From NCBI GenBank assembly GCA_040904405.1, contig JBBDTK010000020.1, forward strand, positions 1-10,924: DNA of 10,924 bases, written 5' to 3'. Of this stretch, positions 6,471 to 10,924 are shown one piece after another. The DNA is from VRUE01 sp040904405. GTDB taxonomy: Bacteria > Actinomycetota > Thermoleophilia > Solirubrobacterales > 70-9. The notes under the pieces were generated by a model. It searched no databases, was not told where the DNA came from, and saw only the letters and a list, made by a program, of their open reading frames with translations. Positions within the stretch are counted from its first letter, which is position 1. Each line of letters begins with the position of its first letter. The translations under genes and the position numbers were made by a program.

Positions 6471-6769
6471 CCCGAGATCAGGCCGACGACGAGCCCGCGC
6501 AGAACCACCAGGACGATCAGGCCGATCATCGGGCTGAGGTCGAGTGCGAAGCCGCCGCCCCCGATCGGCGGCAGCACGCGGCGGAAGAGGTTGAGATAGG
6601 GGTCGGTGGTCTCGGTGACGAAGTCGAGCAGCCGGCGCAGGGTCGGGTTGTAGGGCATTCGCGGCACCCAGGAGATCAGCACCCGGATCAGGATCAGGAT
6701 GATGTAGACGAGGAACAGCGCGCCGACGTAGTCGGCGACGTCCTGGCGGCTGAGCGCGAGCGGGATCAC
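6467..6769 (-). CDS. YggT/YlmG family membrane protein
   Basis: This is a small integral membrane protein of the YggT family (100 residues), linked by context and by studies in other bacteria and plastids to cell division and nucleoid or thylakoid organisation; its molecular role is not settled. Two hydrophobic segments (about 16-34 and 77-98) flank the conserved loop SWVPRMPYNPTLRRLLDFVTE, then TDPYLNLFRRVLPP and a glycine patch before DLSPMIGLIVL, all family hallmarks. The GTG at 6769 overlaps the proC stop (GTGA), and its own stop overlaps lspA in the same way. Position downstream of sepF and proC matches the ylmE-sepF-ylmG neighbourhood. No DivIVA or YlmH gene follows, as it would in Bacillus. 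Confidence 0.92.
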   Translation of the reverse strand: MIPLALSRQDVADYVGALFLVYIILILIRVLISWVPRMPYNPTLRRLLDFVTETTDPYLNLFRRVLPPIGGGGFALDLSPMIGLIVLVVLRGLVVGLISG

Positions 6770-7506
6770 CCCCGCATCCTCTCCAGCGAAGCCCGCACGG
6801 CCGCCTCGAAGGCCTCGCGCGCCCCTTCCTGATCCAGCGCTTCGAGCCCGGCTTCCGTGCTGCCCCCGGGCGAGGTGACGGCGACGCGTACGTCGGCCGG
6901 ACGACGGATGCGCATCAGCGCCCCCGCGCCAGCCGCGGCTCCGACGACCAGCCTTTCGGCCAACTCCGCGTCAAGGCCGGCGCCGACGCCGGCGTCGGCG
7001 AGCGCCTCGGCGACCAGGGCGAAATAAGCCGGCGAGCAGCCCATCAGCGCGGTGGCGAGGTCAAACTGCGAGTCGGGCAGCTCAACGACGGACCCGAGAA
7101 CGCTCAGCTTCTCTCGGACCCCTGAACTGAACTCCCCGGCAATGCAAAGCACGCCGCCGCCCACCTCCACTGCGACGTTGGGCATGACCCGCCCGACCTC
7201 GGCGTTGGGGAATACGGCTTGGACGTTCTCCAAGGGGGTGGCCCCCAAGATCGAGATGACCGATTCTGCGCCCGCCAGTTCACCGGCCGCCTGCTGAAGT
7301 GCGCCGGGCTTAACCGCGAGGAGCACGACATCGGCCCGCTCCGCCAGCAGCCCATTGGACTCGACAGCTTCGCCGCCAAGATCCGCGGCCAGCTTGCTAG
7401 CCCTATCGGAGTCCGGATCGAAGAACAGCATCCGATCCCACGCTCCCGCCCAGCCCCGCGCAATGGCAGCAGCCATGTTCCCGGACCCACAAAAACCGAT
7501 GATCAT
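6766..7506 (-). CDS. proC: Pyrroline-5-carboxylate reductase
   Basis: ProC reduces 1-pyrroline-5-carboxylate to proline with NAD(P)H, the last step of proline synthesis. From the ATG at 7506 it has 246 residues, slightly short of the usual ~270. The Rossmann motif MIIGFCGSGNMA is at 1-12. Then come AVKPG (64-68), GRVMPN (105-110), the CSPAYFALVAEALADAGV segment (157-174) and the family signature running through PADVRVAVTSPGGSTEAG (203-220). An in-frame GTG at 7515 would add three residues, but the ATG places the Rossmann strand in the usual position. The gene opens with T-ending codons (GGT TTT TGT, GCT GCT, ATT) unlike its neighbours, and two 60-nt blocks I counted give 63% and 68% GC, lower than adjacent genes. 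It overlaps yggT by 4 nt. A proC next to yggS and sepF is a recurring arrangement. Confidence 0.95.
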   Translation of the reverse strand: MIIGFCGSGNMAAAIARGWAGAWDRMLFFDPDSDRASKLAADLGGEAVESNGLLAERADVVLLAVKPGALQQAAGELAGAESVISILGATPLENVQAVFPNAEVGRVMPNVAVEVGGGVLCIAGEFSSGVREKLSVLGSVVELPDSQFDLATALMGCSPAYFALVAEALADAGVGAGLDAELAERLVVGAAAGAGALMRIRRPADVRVAVTSPGGSTEAGLEALDQEGAREAFEAAVRASLERMRG

Positions 7507-7536
7507 GTCTCGCACCCTAGTTGTCCCGGGAATGCT

Positions 7537-7643
7537 AGGAGGAGCGGGTATCCCTCCTCCGGAGGCTCCCGTACAGGCAAGTCGAGCCCTTACCCAGGAT
7601 CAGCTGCGCGACGGCCTCCGGGGGAGGGATACCCGCTCCTCCC
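7537..7643. repeat. Long imperfect inverted repeat between sepF and proC
   Basis: The arms are 7537-7566 and 7614-7643, about 30 bp each, matching at 28 of 30 positions when one is reverse-complemented; they are separated by 47 bp. Each arm carries GGGATACCCGCTCCTCC or its complement, and the left arm ends in the palindrome CCTCCGGAGG. The RNA or single-stranded DNA of this 194-bp intergenic stretch could fold into a long stem. This resembles a REP-type or small non-autonomous element rather than a terminator, as no T-run follows. Confidence 0.75.
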
Positions 7644-7670
7644 CGCTGCGCGACGGCCTCCGGGGGAGGG
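7603..7670. repeat. Tandem 26-bp direct repeat with 42-bp period
   Basis: Identical 26-bp copies lie at 7603-7628 and 7645-7670 (beginning GCTGCGCGACGGCC, ending GGGGGAGGG) with a 16-bp spacer. Similarity continues past each copy (ATACCCGCTCC versus TCACCCGACC), so the unit is about 42 bp. The first copy also includes most of the right arm of the inverted repeat, so the block holds three related units, one reversed. Adjacent to the sepF stop, TTAGTTGGG also occurs twice in tandem on the minus strand (7687-7704). No coding role is evident. Confidence 0.8.
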
Positions 7671-7700
7671 TCACCCGACCCGGCCCCCCAACTAACCCAA

Positions 7701-8289
7701 CTAAGACTGGTTGAAGAACCCTTTGTCGAGCAACCGAGCCTTCTCCTCGGCCGAAACCTCGACATTGCGCGGAGTCAAGAGGAAGATCTTCTCGGCGATC
7801 CGCTGCATGCCCCCTTCGAGCGCGTAGGTGAGGCCGGAGCAGAAGTCGATCATCCGCTTCGAGAGCTCGTGATCGGTGGTCTGCAGGTTGAGGATCACCG
7901 GCACCGAGCGCTTGAACTGGTCGGCGACCTGCTGGGCGTCGTTGAAGTTGCGCGGGATGACGAGGTGGACCTTGATGTCGGAGTCCTCGCCGACCGGGCG
8001 CAGCACCCGGGTGCGCGAGGCCGAGATCGGCTCGTCGTCGGCGAAGATGTCGTCGATCTCGTCGAGCGCCGCCGCCGGCGCCTCCTCGGCGCGCGAGGCA
8101 CGNNNNNNNNNNGTCGCGGCGCGAGCGGCGTGAGGTGGGCAGTCGCCGCACCTGGCCGGATTCGCGCCGCGCCTCGATCTCCTCTTCGGAGGTGTCGGGG
8201 AAGTCGTCGTCGTATTCGGGGCCGTGCTCGTGCTCTTCGGCGAGCCCGAAATAGACCAGCGCTCTATGCCAACTGTCACGTAGGGCCAT
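7701..8289 (-). CDS. sepF: Cell division protein SepF (interrupted by an assembly gap)
   Basis: SepF anchors FtsZ to the membrane and helps build the septum in Gram-positive bacteria. The ATG at 8289 is the first possible ATG after an in-frame stop just upstream. Residues 1-59 before the gap begin MALRDSWHRALVYFGLAEEH, the short amphipathic membrane-binding helix, then an acidic and Arg/Ser-rich linker. After the ten Ns, 133 more residues end at a TAG at 7701-7703. They include the core domain: KVHLVIPRNFNDAQQVADQF, VPVILNLQTTDHELSKRMIDFCSGLTYALEGGMQRIAEKIFLLTP, then VEVSAEEKARLL. The two parts are in different frames only because the gap is written as ten bases; each flank is an exact number of codons, so a gap of 3n bases restores one gene. 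A GC-poor AATAAT (8332-8337) upstream might be a weak -10. It is separated from yggS by 65 bp. Confidence 0.93.
8103..8112. other. Assembly gap (10 N) inside sepF
   Basis: Ten Ns interrupt the sepF linker. Counting codons, 8289-8113 holds exactly 59 codons and 8102-7701 exactly 134 including the stop, so the missing length should be a multiple of three. The linker is low-complexity and Arg/Ser/Ala-rich, with GGCGCGAG-like sequence on both sides, which may explain the failed assembly. Confidence 0.95.
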
Positions 8290-8354
8290 CGTTAGGCGTC
8301 ATTCGGCTCGGTCTCGCCGATTCCTCCAGGCATTATTCCCGAGTTCGCGTCGTT

Positions 8355-8987
8355 TCACACGTACAGGGCGGTTCCCAGGCGGATTATCGTCGCTCCCTCC
8401 TCGACCGCGACCGGCCAGTCCTGAGAGGTGCCGATCGAGAGCCGCTCGAGCCCGTGCTCGGCGGCGAGCTCGGCGAGGCGGGCGAAGTGGGGCCGCGAGT
8501 CCTCGGGGTCGGTGCTGAACGGCGGCATCGTCATCAGCCCGCCCACCCGCACCGGGCAGCGCTTCAGGAACGAGGCCAGGCCGGCCGGGTCGATTCCGCC
8601 CTTGCCCCGCTCGCCGGCGACGTTGACCTCGACCAGGACCTCGATCTCGGGCCCCCCGTGGCGGCCCAGCTGCTCCAGGGCCGACTCGCTGGCGACCGAG
8701 TGGATCAGGCGGCAGAGCGGCAGCAGCCGCCTCACCTTGCGGCTCTGCAGGTTGCCGACGAAGTCCCACTCGAACGCCTCGCCCCAGCGCTCGTGCTTGG
8801 CCTCCAGGTCCTGCTGGCGGTTCTCGCCGACCAGGCGCACGCCCGCCTCGGCGAGCGCCCCCATCTCCTCCAGCGGCACGTACTTGCTCGCGGCGAGGAT
8901 CTCCACCCGCTCGCCGGCGCGCTCGCGGACGCGCTCCAGGTTGGCGGCGATCCTCGCCGGGTCGAGGCCGTGGATCAGCCCGGCCAC
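8355..8987 (-). CDS. YggS/PROSC family pyridoxal phosphate homeostasis protein
   Basis: YggS (YlmE, PLPBP) binds pyridoxal 5'-phosphate on an alanine-racemase-like barrel and buffers vitamin B6 and amino-acid pools; no enzymatic reaction is established. The product is 210 residues, normal to slightly short. The PLP lysine is Lys35 in ILAASKYVP. Other family segments are RLVGENRQQDLEAK (51-64), WDFVGNLQSRK (74-84), LVEVNVAGERGKGG, RVGGLMTMPPF and the phosphate-binding end LSIGTSQDWPVAVEEGATIIRLGTALY. The start is GTG at 8987, chosen for the strong GGGGGAGGG site 5 nt upstream. It lies immediately after a 17-codon mini-ORF and just before sepF, its usual partner. Confidence 0.95.
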   Translation of the reverse strand: MAGLIHGLDPARIAANLERVRERAGERVEILAASKYVPLEEMGALAEAGVRLVGENRQQDLEAKHERWGEAFEWDFVGNLQSRKVRRLLPLCRLIHSVASESALEQLGRHGGPEIEVLVEVNVAGERGKGGIDPAGLASFLKRCPVRVGGLMTMPPFSTDPEDSRPHFARLAELAAEHGLERLSIGTSQDWPVAVEEGATIIRLGTALYV

Positions 8988-8988
8988 G

Positions 8989-9042
8989 TTAGCCCTCCCC
9001 CGCCTCGAGCCAGCGGATGCCGTCGCGCTGCTCCCACCTCAT
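8989..9042 (-). pseudogene. 17-codon mini-ORF, possible internally deleted pgeF (ylmD)
   Basis: On the minus strand an ATG at 9042 overlaps the stop of the tRNA nucleotidyltransferase gene (ATGA) and opens the peptide MRWEQRDGIRWLEAGEG, ending in TAA at 8991-8989, one base before the yggS GTG. The slot between its upstream neighbour and yggS is where PgeF (laccase-domain peptidoglycan editing factor, YlmD/YfiH) sits in many bacteria, and the pattern 'charged residues - DGIRWL' resembles the opening strand of that family. The rest (about 230 residues, with TR.GGVS and catalytic His/Cys) is missing. One reading is an in-frame internal deletion that kept the coupling start and the yggS ribosome site; another is a short coupling ORF or chance. 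The family link rests on recall and position, not on a search. Confidence 0.4.
8993..9001 (-). promoter_or_regulatory. Shine-Dalgarno sequence of yggS
   Basis: GGGGGAGGG on the minus strand, 5 nt before the GTG at 8987. It decides the GTG as the yggS start. The site lies inside the last codons of the 17-codon mini-ORF. Confidence 0.65.
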
Positions 9043-10157
9043 GCGGACCCCCGGGCGGCATCGAGCGCCGCCGCCAGCTCCTCGTCCCGCCCCGACAGCT
9101 CGCCGTCGAGCTTGGCGCGCAGGGCCGCGGCGAGGCCGAGGCCGACCGCCGGACCCTCGGGCACCCCGGCCGCGATCAGGTCCTCCCCGTCGATCTCCAG
9201 CTTCACCGAGCGCCACTCCAGCAGGTAGCGGTCGAGCCACTCGGCGCCCAGCGCCCGCGCGAGGACGAGCTCGACGGGATCGCGGCGGCTTGCCAGCTCG
9301 ACCGCAAGCGACGGGCGTCGCGGGTGCGCGGCGGCCAGCTCCTCCTCCCCACCCGCCGGCCCCAGCGCGGCCTGCATCAGCGCCCGGTCGCGGGGGGCGA
9401 AGTCGCGCCAGGGTGGCGCCGCGAGCAGCTCGCTCACGCGGGTCGCCAGCTCTATCCCGCCCTCGCGCAGCGCGATCAATCCCCACTCGGCGAGCAGCCC
9501 GAAGCCGCGGACCGCCTCGGGTTCAGCGGCCAGCCGCAGCAGCTCGACCTTGCGACGGTCCGCCGAGACAGTCTCCAGGTCGGCGTCGCGCAAGAGCGCC
9601 TCGGTCTCCGCCTCGAGAGTGAAGCCGAAGCGGGCCGCATACCGGGCGGCGCGTAGGGCGCGGGTGGGATCGTCGACGAAAGAGCGCCGGTGCAGCACCC
9701 GCAGCAGGCCGGCCTCCAAATCGGCGTGGCCGTCGAGGGGGTCGATCACTCGTTGCCCACCTCTCAGCGGGAGCGCCATCGCGTTGATCGTGAAATCGCG
9801 TCGCCCAAGGTCGGCCTCGATCGTCGCCGCTGGAACCACCGTCGGAAGGGCGCCGGGCCGCTGGTACACCTCCTCGCGCGCCGTGGCTATGTCGACCTCA
9901 TGCCCGTCGAGGCGCAACTTGGCGGTGGCGAAGCGCTCGTGCTCGATGACCTCCGCTCCCAACCCGGTTGCCAGCGAGGCCGCGTCGCCGATCACGACCA
10001 GGTCGACGTCGGTCCTCTCGCACCCGAGCAGCAGGTCGCGCACAGCGCCGCCGACCAGGAAGACGGGGTCCTCGCCGGATGCCGCACGGACCAGGTCCAA
10101 CTCGGGGTAGGCGTCGCGCATCGCAGCGCCGATGTTGTCGAGCCGCACCTCGGGCAT
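9039..10157 (-). CDS. Class II tRNA nucleotidyltransferase / poly(A) polymerase family protein
   Basis: This family adds CCA (or only CC, or only A) to tRNA 3' ends, or adds poly(A) tails. The product is 372 residues from the ATG at 10157. The catalytic head shows FLVGGAVRDLLLG (33-45, nucleotide-binding GG), the metal-binding DVD at 50-52 with Asp89 in HEVDIATAR, the EVYQRPGALPTV flap (96-107), RRDFTINAMA (119-128), and the nucleotide-recognition segment DPTRALRAARYAARFGF (163-179). A helical RNA-binding neck follows. No HD motif is visible, whereas many actinobacterial CCA enzymes are ~480 residues with an HD domain. CCA-adding, A-adding and poly(A) activities cannot be separated by eye. 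It starts 12 nt after hisF and its stop overlaps the mini-ORF start (ATGA). Confidence 0.93.
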   Translation of the reverse strand: MPEVRLDNIGAAMRDAYPELDLVRAASGEDPVFLVGGAVRDLLLGCERTDVDLVVIGDAASLATGLGAEVIEHERFATAKLRLDGHEVDIATAREEVYQRPGALPTVVPAATIEADLGRRDFTINAMALPLRGGQRVIDPLDGHADLEAGLLRVLHRRSFVDDPTRALRAARYAARFGFTLEAETEALLRDADLETVSADRRKVELLRLAAEPEAVRGFGLLAEWGLIALREGGIELATRVSELLAAPPWRDFAPRDRALMQAALGPAGGEEELAAAHPRRPSLAVELASRRDPVELVLARALGAEWLDRYLLEWRSVKLEIDGEDLIAAGVPEGPAVGLGLAAALRAKLDGELSGRDEELAAALDAARGSA

Positions 10158-10169
10158 CTGCGGTCGAGC

Positions 10170-10924
10170 CTACGCCCGCACGGGGATGCCTGCCTCGGCC
10201 ATGTGCCGCTTCGCCTCGCGCACCCGGAATTTGCCGTAGTGGAAGATCGAAGCGCAGAGGACGGCGTCGGCCCTGCCCTCTGCGATCGCCTCACTGAGGT
10301 GATCGAGGGACCCGGCCCCGCCGGAGGCGATCACCGGCACCGAGACCGCCTCGGCGACGGCCCGGGTCAGCTCGACGTCGTAGCCGTCGTTGGTGCCGTC
10401 CCTGTCCATGCTGGTCAGCAGCACCTCCCCCGCCCCGCGCTCGGTCGCCTCCCTGGCCCAGGCGACGGCGTCGCGCCCGTCGACCTTCCTGCGTCCGCCG
10501 TTGACGTAGACGCCGTAGCCGTCCCGCTCGCGCTTGGCATCAATCGCGATCACCACGCACTGGGCGCCGAAGTGGGCGGCGAGCTCACCCAGCAGCTCGG
10601 GCCGGGCCAGCGCGGCGGAGTTGACCGAGACCTTGTCGGCGCCGGCGTCGAGCACGGCCTGCGCGTCCTCGACCGAGCGGATGCCGCCGCCGATCGTGAA
10701 CGGGATGAAGACGTTGTCGGCGGTGCGGCGGGCGAGCTCGACGATCGTCTCGCGCTGCTCGTGCGAGGCGGTGATGTCGAGGAAGATGAGCTCGTCGGCG
10801 CCCTCGGCGTCGTAGCGCTCGGCCAGCTCGACCGGGTCGCCGGCGTCGCGGATGTCGACGAAGTTCGTTCCCTTCACCACCCGTCCCCGATCGACGTCGA
10901 GGCAGGGAATGACGCGCTTCAGGA
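10170..10924 (-). CDS. hisF: Imidazole glycerol phosphate synthase, cyclase subunit HisF (5' end cut)
   Basis: HisF, with the glutaminase HisH, converts PRFAR and ammonia to imidazole glycerol phosphate and AICAR in histidine synthesis. The frame is open to the right edge: the last 14 codons before an internal GTG at 10880 read LKRVIPCLDVDRGR, the first strand of the barrel with the catalytic Asp (visible residue 9). So the true start is a few bases outside the window and the GTG at 10880 is internal. About 250 residues are visible of the usual ~255. Other motifs are VKGTNFVDIRDAGDPVELA, the first phosphate site TIGGGIRSVED, KVSVNSAAL, the second catalytic Asp in VIAIDAKR (visible residue 128), LLTSMDRDGTNDGYD and the second phosphate site VIASGGAGS. 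It is followed after 12 nt by the nucleotidyltransferase gene; other his genes would be sought beyond the right edge. Confidence 0.97.
   Translation of the reverse strand, partial: LKRVIPCLDVDRGRVVKGTNFVDIRDAGDPVELAERYDAEGADELIFLDITASHEQRETIVELARRTADNVFIPFTIGGGIRSVEDAQAVLDAGADKVSVNSAALARPELLGELAAHFGAQCVVIAIDAKRERDGYGVYVNGGRRKVDGRDAVAWAREATERGAGEVLLTSMDRDGTNDGYDVELTRAVAEAVSVPVIASGGAGSLDHLSEAIAEGRADAVLCASIFHYGKFRVREAKRHMAEAGIPVRA

Noticed and set aside
7507..7515. GTG at 7515 as the proC start
   Set aside because: It adds only three residues before the Rossmann strand, and the ATG at 7506 matches the usual family N-terminus; not excluded.
7603..7670. CRISPR-like repeat pair
   Set aside because: Only two 26-bp copies with a 16-bp spacer, spacer sequence related to the other unit, and no cas genes.
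8113..8289. True frameshift or split sepF
   Set aside because: The frame change coincides exactly with the ten-N placeholder, and both flanks are whole codon numbers.
8332..8337. AATAAT as a sepF promoter -10
   Set aside because: No acceptable -35 at the normal distance (GTGTGA), and the element lies in a short spacer inside a tight cluster; too weak to list as a feature.
7869..9656. Plus-strand open frame of 595 codons through an assembly gap
   Set aside because: It crosses the ten Ns and lies opposite sepF, yggS and the nucleotidyltransferase gene; composition is that of an antisense shadow.

Overview
The window is a gene-dense, very GC-rich stretch (about 80% GC in one block I counted, 5641-5700) with every recognisable gene on the minus strand. 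Gene content and order (sepF, yggS, yggT, lspA, an rluA-family gene, then rpsB-tsf-pyrH-frr-uppS-cdsA-dxr), the GC content and the SepF sequence suggest a Gram-positive-type actinobacterium, probably of the class Thermoleophilia (Solirubrobacterales-like). That placement is inference from recall of gene order, not from a marker search. Two runs of exactly ten Ns (632-641 and 8103-8112) show this is a scaffold from a draft or metagenome assembly.

Reading in the direction of transcription (right to left): hisF (histidine biosynthesis, first few residues beyond the right edge); a class II tRNA nucleotidyltransferase / poly(A) polymerase family gene; a 17-codon mini-ORF that looks like the start of a lost pgeF; yggS (PLP homeostasis); sepF (division, interrupted by an assembly gap); a 194-bp intergenic block with inverted and direct repeats; proC; yggT; lspA; and an S4-less RluA-type pseudouridine synthase. 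After a 133-bp leader with a possible promoter and a good ribosome binding site comes the conserved translation/envelope block rpsB, tsf, pyrH, frr, uppS, cdsA and dxr (dxr runs off the left edge, 196 residues visible).

The genes form two functional groups. The upstream group belongs to the cell-division/envelope neighbourhood known from ylmD-ylmE-sepF-ylmG in Bacillus (PgeF, YggS, SepF, YggT), with ProC, the lipoprotein signal peptidase and an rRNA pseudouridine synthase attached. The downstream group makes ribosomal protein S2, EF-Ts, UMP kinase and ribosome recycling factor, then three enzymes of isoprenoid and lipid supply: Dxr (MEP pathway), UppS (undecaprenyl diphosphate) and CdsA (CDP-diacylglycerol). 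Many neighbours overlap by 4 nt (ATGA or GTGA), so translational coupling is likely throughout.

No stretch over 300 bp lacks a gene; the longest non-coding stretch is 7507-7700. I see no mobile-element gene, CRISPR array, tRNA, rRNA, defence system or biosynthetic cluster. This is essentially a housekeeping region. The points most worth a second look are the apparent internal deletion of pgeF, the fold-back repeat block between sepF and proC, the long charged tail on ribosomal protein S2, and the sepF gap that mimics a frameshift.
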